Below, one piece after another: positions 6,527 through 12,842 of a stretch of 12,842 bases of DNA. Each line of letters starts with the position of its first letter. The stretch's first letter is position 1. The notes beneath the pieces are model-generated. The model saw only the letters and a list, made by a program, of their open reading frames with translations. It ran no database searches and was not told the origin of the DNA. Position numbers and translations under genes: made by a program. Origin of the DNA: UBA3210 sp963623095. GTDB lineage: Bacteria > Bacillota_I > Bacilli_A > RFN20 > CAG-449. The stretch spans positions 1-12,842 of the forward strand of contig CAVFKD010000033.1 of assembly GCA_963623095.1 (NCBI GenBank), in the 5' to 3' direction.

Positions 6527-6549
6527 ATTAAAGACACGAGGTGTAAATT

Positions 6550-7629
6550 ATGAAAAATATTATGTTAACTGGTGACCGTCCTACTGGTAAATTACATATT
6601 GGCCATTATGTCGGTAGTTTAAGAAGAAGAGTAGAATTACAAAAAAGAGAAGATATCGATGAATTTTATATTATGATCGCGGATGCACAAGCATTAACAG
6701 ATAATGCAGAAAATCCATCCAAGATTAGAGATAATATCTTAAATGTTGCTTTAGATTATTTATCAGTTGGTATTGATCCTAAAAAAGTAAATATCTTTGT
6801 TCAATCTAGTGTACCTGCATTAACTGAATTAAATATGTATTACATGAATTTAGTTACTGTCTCTAGACTTCAAAGAAATCCTACTGTTAAAAATGAAATT
6901 AAGATGAGAGAATTTGAAACATCTATTCCAGTTGGTTTCTTTACTTATCCTATTTCTCAAGCAAGTGATATTACCGCGTTTAAAGCGAATATTATTCCTG
7001 CAGGTGAAGATCAAATGCCAATGGTAGAACAAACTCAAGAAATTGTTCATAAATTTAATTCTATCTATGGAGAAGTATTAGTTGAACCAAAGATTGTTCT
7101 TCCTGAAAATGAAGCAAGTAATAGACTTGTTGGTACAGATGGAAAAGCAAAGATGTCCAAATCATTAAATAACTGTATTTATTTAAGTGATGATGAAGAA
7201 ACTTTAAAAAAGAAAGTAATGGGTATGTTTACAGATCCTAACCACTTAAGAGTGGAAGATCCAGGACAAACAGAAGGCAACCCTGTATTTATCTATTTAG
7301 AAAACTTTGTTAAAGATGAAGACTTTGAAAAATATTTACCTGATTATAAGAACCTTGATGAATTAAAAGCTCATTATCAAAGAGGTGGCCTTGGCGATAT
7401 GAAAGTTAAAAGATTCTTATTCAATGTCTTAAATGATTATTTAAAACCATTTAGAGAAAAAAGAGCATATTATCAAGCACATTTAGATGAAGTATATGAA
7501 ATCTTAAAACAAGGTACATTAAAAGCAAATCAAAAAGCTAATGAAACATTAAAAGAAGTACGTCATGCAATGAAGATTGATTATTTTGATGATGATACTT
7601 TCTTAAATGAAATGAAAACTAAATTTTAA
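6550..7629 (+). CDS. trpS: Tryptophan--tRNA ligase TrpS
   Basis: This class I aminoacyl-tRNA synthetase charges tRNA-Trp with tryptophan in the cytosol. The N-terminal segment TGDRPTGKLHIGHYVGSL carries the HIGH signature (16-19), and GKAKMSKSLNN carries KMSKS (201-205). Between them are the substrate-pocket regions IADAQALTDN, FFTYPISQASDI and IPAGEDQMPMVE, which are characteristic of TrpS and not of the related TyrS. At 359 aa it is slightly longer than common bacterial TrpS (about 330), with the surplus in the C-terminal helical, Lys/Glu-rich part. The start has the RBS GAGGTG (6538-6543). The gene stands alone between divergent kduD and convergent ttcA-like genes, and ends in a strong terminator. 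Unlike many Bacillota synthetase genes it has no T-box leader. Confidence 0.95.
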   Translation: MKNIMLTGDRPTGKLHIGHYVGSLRRRVELQKREDIDEFYIMIADAQALTDNAENPSKIRDNILNVALDYLSVGIDPKKVNIFVQSSVPALTELNMYYMNLVTVSRLQRNPTVKNEIKMREFETSIPVGFFTYPISQASDITAFKANIIPAGEDQMPMVEQTQEIVHKFNSIYGEVLVEPKIVLPENEASNRLVGTDGKAKMSKSLNNCIYLSDDEETLKKKVMGMFTDPNHLRVEDPGQTEGNPVFIYLENFVKDEDFEKYLPDYKNLDELKAHYQRGGLGDMKVKRFLFNVLNDYLKPFREKRAYYQAHLDEVYEILKQGTLKANQKANETLKEVRHAMKIDYFDDDTFLNEMKTKF

Positions 7630-7634
7630 TAACT

Positions 7635-7668
7635 AAAGTTCTTACTTGAAAAAGTAGGAACTTTTTTT
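7635..7668 (+). terminator. Terminator after trpS
   Basis: AAAGTTC-T-TACTT (7635-7647) pairs with AAGTA-G-GAACTTT (7652-7664) over 13 bp with one G-U, capped by a GAAA tetraloop and running into TTTTTTT (7662-7668). It lies between convergent genes; the minus-strand U-run is weaker. Confidence 0.9.
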
Positions 7669-7682
7669 ATAAAAAAAGATAA

Positions 7683-8513
7683 TTACTTTTCATCGTAATT
7701 ATCTAAGAAATTAACTTTTTTATCTCCATCTTTATAACCAAGGACTTTATCTAAGATAACATTTTCAGTTGCCTTGAAGAGATTTTTTTCTACTTGAGGA
7801 TTATATTCTAATAAATCATGGATAAGTTTCTTAGTCGCGGCTCTTTTAGATCCGCCGCCTCCATTATCACATATTGCGCAATTCTCTGTAAATCTACACG
7901 CGCATTGAATAAATCTTAAAGAATGATAATTCTTCCAAGAAATAATATCTTTTTCTCTTATGAAATACATTGGTCTAATTACTTCCATATTTTCTACATT
8001 GGTAGATTTTAATTTAGGAAGCATTGTTTGAAATGAACCAACATTTAATAGATTCATTAAAGTTGTCTCAATAACATCATCATAATGATGACCTAAAGCA
8101 ATTTTATTACAACCCCATTCTATGGCGATATTATATAAAGCACCTCTTCTTAATTTTGCGCATAAGAAGCAAGGAGATTTATCTTGCGAATTAGCGATAT
8201 CAAAGATATTTGTATTAACAATTTCCGCGGGAATAGATAATAATTCTAAGTTATTTTTAATTACTTGAAGATTGATAGGATTATATCCAGGATCCATTAC
8301 TAAATATTTAACATCAAAGTTAATAGAAGAATGTTCATGGTATTGCATAAATAACTTTGCCATCAACATGGAATCTTTTCCTCCAGAGATGCACACACAA
8401 ATTTTATCTCCTTCTTTAATCAAAGAATAAGTAGAGATTGCTTTAACAAATTTAGAATAGAGTTTCGCTCTAAATTTGGTAGTAATAGATGTAATATAAA
8501 TATCGTTTTCCAT
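7683..8513 (-). CDS. TtcA-like tRNA 2-thiocytidine biosynthesis protein (PP-loop ATPase)
   Basis: This 276-aa protein carries the PP-loop SGGKDS (43-48), which binds ATP to adenylate the target base, and PCFLCAKLRRG with C115 and C118, matching the PCxxC...RRG hallmark of TtcA. LGHHYDD (140-146) is a further family motif. TtcA installs the 2-thio group on cytidine 32 of certain tRNAs, using a [4Fe-4S] cluster held by three cysteines. The C-terminal part offers C204, C206, C212 and C215 in a CxC-x5-CxxC arrangement, more cysteines than the single third ligand of the E. coli enzyme. A GGGGSKR segment follows. The RBS is weak (AGAAG, 8520-8524 on the complement). It is a single-gene unit, convergent with trpS. 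Family assignment is good; the exact tRNA target is not proven. Confidence 0.8.
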   Translation of the reverse strand: MENDIYITSITTKFRAKLYSKFVKAISTYSLIKEGDKICVCISGGKDSMLMAKLFMQYHEHSSINFDVKYLVMDPGYNPINLQVIKNNLELLSIPAEIVNTNIFDIANSQDKSPCFLCAKLRRGALYNIAIEWGCNKIALGHHYDDVIETTLMNLLNVGSFQTMLPKLKSTNVENMEVIRPMYFIREKDIISWKNYHSLRFIQCACRFTENCAICDNGGGGSKRAATKKLIHDLLEYNPQVEKNLFKATENVILDKVLGYKDGDKKVNFLDNYDEK

Positions 8514-8538
8514 AATTTTCTTCTTTCAAATCCTACTT

Positions 8539-8567
8539 AATATAACTAATAATAATTAGTTATTCAA
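8539..8567 (-). promoter_or_regulatory. Promoter of the ttcA-like gene with an internal palindrome
   Basis: On the minus strand TTGAAT (complement of 8562-8567) and TATATT (complement of 8539-8544) are 17 bp apart. A perfect 9-bp inverted repeat, ATAACTAAT-AATA-ATTAGTTAT (8542-8563), fills the spacer and touches both hexamers, the layout of a repressor operator. Confidence 0.5.
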
Positions 8568-8595
8568 TCATATTTTATAAAATGAAGAAAATCAA

Positions 8596-8610
8596 TTGAC
8601 ATAAAGTCAA
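8596..8610. repeat. Short palindrome in the divergent ttcA-like/DUF3737 intergenic region
   Basis: TTGAC-ATAAA-GTCAA is a perfect 5-bp inverted repeat upstream of the DUF3737-gene promoter. It contains a consensus TTGACA (8596-8601), but no good -10 lies 16-18 bp downstream, so it may be a binding site and not a promoter. Confidence 0.35.
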
Positions 8611-8636
8611 CTTTAGGTAGTAAACTTAATAAGCAA

Positions 8637-8665
8637 TTGAAACAAATTGTTTAAAATGATAGAAT
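8637..8665 (+). promoter_or_regulatory. Promoter of the DUF3737-patB unit
   Basis: TTGAAA (8637-8642) and TAGAAT (8660-8665) are 17 bp apart, and TGA precedes the -10, giving an extended element. Predicted start is about 8672, leaving a leader of about 20 nt with the RBS AGGGAGGA (8676-8683). Confidence 0.65.
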
Positions 8666-8690
8666 AAGTAACTGCAGGGAGGATATTAAC

Positions 8691-9539
8691 ATGGAAAAAG
8701 AAATTATTGAAAATGGTTCTTTTGAAGGTGAAAGAGCGTTATTTGATATACATGATAAAAAGATTATTTCTTCACGTTTTCATGATGGTGAATCTCCATT
8801 AAAATTCGCAAGAAATGTTGAATTAGATAACTGCACATTTGAATGGAAATATCCTTTATGGCATTCAACTAATATCAAAGTAACAAATTCTAAATTCTTT
8901 ACTATGAGTAGATCTGGTATATGGTATACAAATAATATTGAAATTAAAGATAGTGTTATTGATGCACCTAAATTATTTAGAAGATGTGATGGAGTAAGTG
9001 TCATTAATTCTAATTTCTCTGATGCTAGTGAAACATTATGGAATAGTAAAAATATTAAATTAGAACACGTAAAAGCTAAAGGTGATTATTTAGGCTTTAA
9101 CGCAGAAAATGTTTATGTTGATGATTTTTATTTAGATGGTAATTATTGCTTCGATGGAGGAAAAAACATCGTAGTTAAAAACGCAACATTAAATTCTAAA
9201 GATAGCTTTTGGAATTGTGATAATGTAGTAGTTTCAAATTCTACCATCATTGGTGAATATATTGGTTGGAATTCTAAGAATTTAACATTTATTAATTGTA
9301 AGATAGAATCTAATCAAGGATTTTGTTATATCGATGGACTTAAATTAGTAAATTGTGAATTAGTTAATACTGATTTATGTTTTGAATCTTGCTCTAATGT
9401 AAACGCGGAAGTTAATAGCGTCATTGATTCTATTAAAAATCCAATAAGTGGATATATACACGCGAAAGGGATAAAAGAATTAATCTTAGATCCTAAATAT
9501 TATGATGCTTCTAAAGTAGAAATAAAGGTTGATAATTAA
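8691..9539 (+). CDS. DUF3737 family protein, probable right-handed beta-helix
   Basis: The 282-aa sequence matches the DUF3737 family, with hallmark stretches GERALFDIHDKKI, DGESPLKFARN, FEWKYPLWHSTNIKV, RSGIWYTNNIEI, DAPKLFRRC, ETLWN, DGNYCFDGGKN and IGWNSKNLTFINC. The chain is built of roughly 20-22-residue units of the form N-[IVL]-x-[IVL]-x-[ND]-[SCA], which is what a parallel beta-helix with an Asn ladder looks like. There is no signal peptide or membrane helix, so it is probably cytosolic. Biochemical function is unknown; beta-helix folds often bind or modify sugars, but no catalytic residues are evident. The start at 8691 has a strong RBS (GGGAGG). The PatB-like gene begins 1 nt after its stop, so the two are very likely cotranscribed and translationally coupled. 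Confidence 0.85.
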   Translation: MEKEIIENGSFEGERALFDIHDKKIISSRFHDGESPLKFARNVELDNCTFEWKYPLWHSTNIKVTNSKFFTMSRSGIWYTNNIEIKDSVIDAPKLFRRCDGVSVINSNFSDASETLWNSKNIKLEHVKAKGDYLGFNAENVYVDDFYLDGNYCFDGGKNIVVKNATLNSKDSFWNCDNVVVSNSTIIGEYIGWNSKNLTFINCKIESNQGFCYIDGLKLVNCELVNTDLCFESCSNVNAEVNSVIDSIKNPISGYIHAKGIKELILDPKYYDASKVEIKVDN

Positions 9540-9540
9540 T

Positions 9541-10707
9541 ATGAAATATAATTTTGATGAAATCGCAAAAAGAGAAAATACTTATTCTCTTAAATATGAT
9601 GATATTAAAGTAGAATCACCTATGTGGGTCGCGGATATGGATTTTAAAACATATCCTGGTGTTACTAAAGCCATTGAAGAAAGAGTTAAAATTGGTGCAT
9701 ATGGATATTCATTAATTCCAGATGAATTCTTTGATACAATTATTTCATGGTGGGAAAGAAGACATAATTATACATTCTTAAAAGAATGGATGATTTTTTC
9801 TAATGGTGTAGTTTGTTCTTTATCTTCCATTGTAAGAAAATTAACTTCTGTTGGAGAAAATGTTTTAATTCAATCTCCTTGTTATAATATTTTTTATAAT
9901 TCAATTATTAATAATGGAAGAAATATTGTATCTAATGATTTAGTTTATGAAAATGGTGAATATCATATTGATTTTGAAGACTTAGATAAGAAATTAGCTA
10001 ATCCTCAGACAAGTATGATGATTTTATGTAATCCTCATAACCCAGTTGGTAAGATTTGGAGTAAAGAAGAATTAGAAAAAATAGGCTTTTTAGCGAAGAA
10101 ACATAATGTAATTGTCGTATCTGATGAAATTCATTGTGACTTTGTTTCTCCTTCAATGCATTACACACCTTTTTATGCGGTTAATGAAACAAATAGAGAA
10201 AATTCTATTACATTAGTAAGCCCTGGAAAAACATTTAATATGGCAGGGTTACATACTTCATGCGCGATTATCAAAAATCCTTATTTAAGACATAAAGTTT
10301 GGAGAGGATTAAATACTGATGAAGTCGCAGAACCTAATTTCTTTGCCATCGCTGCATCTATTGGAGCTTATAAAGATGGTGATGAATGGGTAGATCAATT
10401 AAATGAATATATTTATAATAACAAAAAAGTATTTATCGATTTATTAAAAGATAATGTTCCATTTATTCATGTAGTTCCATCTAACGCAACTTATTTATTA
10501 TGGGTAGATATTTCATCTCTAAATATCTCTAGTGTAGATTTTTCTAAATACTTATTAGAAAATTATTCTTTAAGAGTAAGTGATGGATTAGAATATGGAA
10601 AAAATGGTGATAATTTCATCCGTATCAATATGGCAACAAGTAAAGAAAATGTTATTAAAGGTGCGAATAAATTAATAACTTCTATTAAAGATTTAAACAA
10701 AAAATAA
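9541..10707 (+). CDS. PatB/MalY-type PLP-dependent C-S lyase (aminotransferase fold)
   Basis: This 388-aa fold-type I PLP enzyme has WVADMDF near the N-terminus, GAYGYSLIP, CNPHNPVGK with N167, VVSDEIHCDF with D195 (pyridine nitrogen contact), and SPGKTFNMAGLH with the Schiff-base lysine K230. This combination is typical of the PatB/MalY subfamily, which cleaves C-S bonds of cystathionine, cysteine or cysteine conjugates; a plain aminotransferase is the main alternative. A cystathionine beta-lyase role would produce homocysteine for methionine synthesis, fitting the methionine importer elsewhere in the window, but this is inference. I chose ATG 9541, with AAAGG at 9524-9528, over an in-frame TTG at 9529, which would overlap the upstream stop and has no RBS. 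Confidence 0.88.
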   Translation: MKYNFDEIAKRENTYSLKYDDIKVESPMWVADMDFKTYPGVTKAIEERVKIGAYGYSLIPDEFFDTIISWWERRHNYTFLKEWMIFSNGVVCSLSSIVRKLTSVGENVLIQSPCYNIFYNSIINNGRNIVSNDLVYENGEYHIDFEDLDKKLANPQTSMMILCNPHNPVGKIWSKEELEKIGFLAKKHNVIVVSDEIHCDFVSPSMHYTPFYAVNETNRENSITLVSPGKTFNMAGLHTSCAIIKNPYLRHKVWRGLNTDEVAEPNFFAIAASIGAYKDGDEWVDQLNEYIYNNKKVFIDLLKDNVPFIHVVPSNATYLLWVDISSLNISSVDFSKYLLENYSLRVSDGLEYGKNGDNFIRINMATSKENVIKGANKLITSIKDLNKK

Positions 10708-10721
10708 TTTTAAAAAATTAA

Positions 10722-10739
10722 AAATTTCGTATGAAATTT
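10722..10739. repeat. Palindrome downstream of the PatB-like gene
   Basis: AAATTTC (10722-10728) and GAAATTT (10733-10739) form a perfect 7-bp inverted repeat around GTAT. It is too AT-rich to be a good terminator. It lies where the -35 of a promoter with its -10 at 10757 would be, so an operator is possible. Confidence 0.35.
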
Positions 10740-10756
10740 AAATTTGTTTATGTTAG

Positions 10757-10762
10757 TATAAC
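10757..10762 (+). promoter_or_regulatory. Possible -10 element for the MATE-fusion gene
   Basis: TATAAC lies upstream of the hairpin at 10779-10816. No recognisable -35 is present 16-18 bp upstream. If used, transcription would start near 10769 and the hairpin would sit inside the leader. There is no room for a promoter between the hairpin and the gene. Confidence 0.3.
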
Positions 10763-10778
10763 TAGGCAACGAGTAACT

Positions 10779-10818
10779 AAAGAGTGTAAATCCGGTTGTA
10801 AGGATTTACGCTCTTTTT
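10779..10818 (+). terminator. Terminator or attenuator immediately before the MATE-fusion gene
   Basis: AAAGAGTGTAAATCC (10779-10793) pairs with GGATTTACGCTCTTT (10802-10816) over 15 bp with one U-G, with an 8-nt loop and a TTTTT run (10814-10818). The gene's perfect AGGAGG (10827-10832) begins only 9 nt later. It is either the terminator of the PatB unit or a leader attenuator controlling the transporter. Confidence 0.82.
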
Positions 10819-10836
10819 GTTTTATTAGGAGGTATT

Positions 10837-12786
10837 ATGGAAGAAGTTAAACAAAATTCAATGGCGATAAAACCATTGAAAAAACTCATATGGAGTTTAG
10901 GCTTACCAATGATTATTTCAATGGTATTACAAGCTTTATACAATGTTGTTGATAGCATCTTTGTTGCGAATATGTCTAATGTAGGAGCGATTGCCAATGA
11001 AGCATTAACATATGCGTTCCCTATTCAAATTTTAATGATTGCAATTGGGGTAGGAACTGGTGTAGGTATTAACTCATTATTATCAAAAAACTTAGGTGAA
11101 AATAACCGTGAATTTGTCAATAAAACCGCGGGTAATGGTATATTTTTAGCGATAGTTATTTATATTCTATTCTTATTATTTGGTCTATTTGGTACTAGAT
11201 GGTTTATTTCTATTTTCACTAGTGATTCTCAAGTAATTGAAATGGGATCAAATTATTTAAAAATATGCTGTATATTATCTTTAGGATCAATTGGTTATAC
11301 AGTATATGAAAGATTTTTACAAGCGACAGGAAAAACAATGTATTCAACTATCGCTCAAATATCTGGCGCGGTTATTAATGTTGTTTTTGACTATGTATTT
11401 ATTTTCCCATTAAATATGGGTGTTAATGGTGCTGCATGGGCAACTGTATTAGGACAATTTGTTTCATTATTTATCGCGATGGGATTTCATTATTTTAAAA
11501 ACAAAGAAATCGATGGTAATTTAAAATTTATTAAACCTGATTTTAATATTATTAAAGGTATTTATGCAATTGGTATTTCCGCGGCAATTATGCAAGGATT
11601 ATTATCTATCATGATGGCTGGAATGAACGCTATATTAAGCAACGCAAATGTTAATTCAACTATTTTAGTTGGTGCATTTGGTATTTATTATAAGATACAA
11701 CAAATTGCTTTATTTTCCTGCTTTGGTTTATCAAATACTATTATTACTGTTTTATCATTTAATTATGGTATGCATAATAAACAAAGATCATTAGAATGTA
11801 TTAAATATGGCATTATTGATTCGGTTATTGTAGCTTTAGGTATAACTATTTTATTTGAATTAATCGCAAGACCTTTATCACAATTATTCGCTTTATCTGG
11901 AGGATCAACAACTGAATTAATTGATGTAACAGAAAAAGCAGTAAGAATTGCTTCAATTGGTTATATATTTATGGCGATAAGTGTTTCTATTCAAGGAGTA
12001 TTCCAAGCGTTAAGAAATTCTTTATTACCTCTTTTAACAGCATTATTAAGACTTATTGTATTTGTTTTACCAATCGCTTATTTATTTACATTATCTTCTA
12101 ATGTTTTAAATATTGTTTGGCTTACTTTCCCAATCGCAGAAATATTAACCGCGGTAGTATCTATTTTCTTATTATTTTATATTATTAAAACTAAAATTAA
12201 CGTTCTTGATGAAAATATTGAAAATCAAAATCTTATTATTACTATTTCTAGACAACATGGTACTAACGCAAAGAAGATTGGTAAGTTAGTTTCAGAAGCA
12301 TTAAATATTGATTTTTATGATAAAGAATCAATGTTAAATGAAGCAAAAAACAATGGACATTATGATAAATATATAAATGAATTTTCTAATGAAGATGGAT
12401 ATTCTTTATATTTATCATTAGATGCAAATAAAAATGCAATCATCGCTCAAAGTGAGATAATTAGATCTTTAGCAAAAGAAAAATCCTTTGTCATTGTTGG
12501 AAGATGTGCAGATTCTATTTTAAAAGACAATAATAAAACACTTAAAGTATTCTTATATGCACCAATTGATTATAGAGTATCTAACATTATGGAAATGTAT
12601 GGTGACAGCAAAGAAGATGCTTTAAAGAATATTAAAAAATCAGATGAAGCTAGAAGTAAGTATTATTCTTTAATCTCTAATAAACAATGGGGTATTAAAG
12701 AAAACTATGATCTTTATATCGATGCTTCGATGGAAAATGAAGAAATAGTTAAAACTATTATAAAAGAAGCTAATAAATTAAAATAA
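10837..12786 (+). CDS. MATE-family efflux transporter fused to a cytidylate-kinase-like domain
   Basis: The 649-aa protein has two parts. Residues about 12-450 form a MATE transporter (MepA/DinF-like) with about twelve membrane helices in two related halves; hallmarks are LGLPMIISMVLQALYNVVDS, GVGTGVGINSLLSKNLGE and a second-half FGIYYKIQQI. MATE proteins export drugs or metabolites using Na+ or H+ gradients. After a short linker (451-464), residues 465-649 match the cytidylate-kinase-like family: ITISRQHG (468-475), FYDKE (493-497), FVIVGRCAD (551-559), FLYAP (572-576), D603...R606 with KYY, and WG...YDLYIDA (618-630). The loop that in relatives reads G-S-G-G is here GTNA (475-478), so nucleotide binding may be altered or lost. 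Both parts are in one uninterrupted frame. The start has AGGAGG but a short 4-nt spacer. Substrate and role of the C-terminal domain are unknown. Confidence 0.85.
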   Translation: MEEVKQNSMAIKPLKKLIWSLGLPMIISMVLQALYNVVDSIFVANMSNVGAIANEALTYAFPIQILMIAIGVGTGVGINSLLSKNLGENNREFVNKTAGNGIFLAIVIYILFLLFGLFGTRWFISIFTSDSQVIEMGSNYLKICCILSLGSIGYTVYERFLQATGKTMYSTIAQISGAVINVVFDYVFIFPLNMGVNGAAWATVLGQFVSLFIAMGFHYFKNKEIDGNLKFIKPDFNIIKGIYAIGISAAIMQGLLSIMMAGMNAILSNANVNSTILVGAFGIYYKIQQIALFSCFGLSNTIITVLSFNYGMHNKQRSLECIKYGIIDSVIVALGITILFELIARPLSQLFALSGGSTTELIDVTEKAVRIASIGYIFMAISVSIQGVFQALRNSLLPLLTALLRLIVFVLPIAYLFTLSSNVLNIVWLTFPIAEILTAVVSIFLLFYIIKTKINVLDENIENQNLIITISRQHGTNAKKIGKLVSEALNIDFYDKESMLNEAKNNGHYDKYINEFSNEDGYSLYLSLDANKNAIIAQSEIIRSLAKEKSFVIVGRCADSILKDNNKTLKVFLYAPIDYRVSNIMEMYGDSKEDALKNIKKSDEARSKYYSLISNKQWGIKENYDLYIDASMENEEIVKTIIKEANKLK

Positions 12787-12802
12787 CGATAAAACTAAGA
12801 TG

Positions 12803-12818
12803 GATATATTAATATATC
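12803..12818. repeat. AT-rich palindrome after the MATE-fusion gene
   Basis: GATATATTAATATATC is a perfect 16-bp palindrome 17 nt after the stop codon. With no loop and no U-run behind it, it is a poor terminator; a binding site or chance are equally possible. The window ends 24 nt later. Confidence 0.35.
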
Positions 12819-12842
12819 TGTTAAAATTACAAGAATCTATGT

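Noticed and set aside
8596..8624. TTGACA-driven promoter for the DUF3737 gene
   Set aside because: No acceptable -10 lies 16-18 bp downstream, while TTGAAA-17-TAGAAT at 8637-8665 is a much better promoter.
9529..9540. TTG start giving the PatB-like protein four additional residues
   Set aside because: It would overlap the DUF3737 stop and lacks an RBS at the right distance; ATG 9541 begins exactly where the family N-terminus begins.
1..12842. Mycoplasma-type genetic code (TGA = Trp)
   Set aside because: Trp is TGG throughout and the MetI-like gene ends at TGA in an ATGA overlap with the next start.
1..12842. Mobile elements, CRISPR arrays, phage or defence genes
   Set aside because: No transposase, integrase, terminal repeats, regularly spaced repeats or known defence domains were seen; the genes are ordinary chromosomal types with uniform composition.

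Overview
The window is low-GC DNA (roughly 30% G+C by eye) from a Bacillota-like bacterium. Arg is mostly AGA, ribosome-binding sites are GGAGG-type, a substrate-binding protein has a lipoprotein signal, many genes end in hairpin-plus-U-run terminators, and one leader is T-box-like. TGG codes for Trp and TGA is a stop (end of the MetI-like gene), so the mycoplasma code does not apply. Gene content would suit an uncultured gut member of the Erysipelotrichia/Tenericutes-like Bacilli; that placement is inference. Almost everything is housekeeping, transport or small-metabolite metabolism. There is no insertion sequence, phage gene, CRISPR array, rRNA or tRNA.

Layout. 1-461: C-terminal end of an ADP-ribosylglycohydrolase-family protein, then a terminator. 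462-864: a 400-base gene-free stretch with an inverted repeat, an extended -10 promoter and a T-box-like tRNA-sensing leader with an AUG (Met) specifier and a terminator. 865-3459: a tightly overlapped methionine ABC importer operon (ATPase, permease, lipoprotein), followed by two terminators. 3657-4553: a LysR-family regulator. 4683-5543: a hemolysin III/PAQR-type membrane protein with an unusual charged N-terminal extension. 5605-6363 (minus): KduD-type dehydrogenase of uronate breakdown. 6550-7629: tryptophanyl-tRNA synthetase. 7683-8513 (minus): TtcA-like tRNA thiolation enzyme. 8691-10707: a two-gene unit, a DUF3737 beta-helix protein followed by a PatB/MalY-type C-S lyase. 10837-12786: a MATE efflux transporter fused to a cytidylate-kinase-like domain, placed directly behind a terminator-like hairpin.

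How the genes fit together. A methionine/sulfur thread runs through part of the window: a Met-T-box-controlled methionine importer, a PLP C-S lyase that may act on cystathionine or cysteine conjugates, and a tRNA sulfur-transfer enzyme. They are separate transcription units, so this is a theme and not a demonstrated pathway. The most unusual items are the MATE-kinase-like fusion (with a degenerate P-loop-like segment and a possible attenuator), the T-box leader that lacks the canonical acceptor-binding sequence, the coiled-coil extension on the hemolysin III protein, and strong over-representation of CGCG/CCGCGG in an AT-rich genome.
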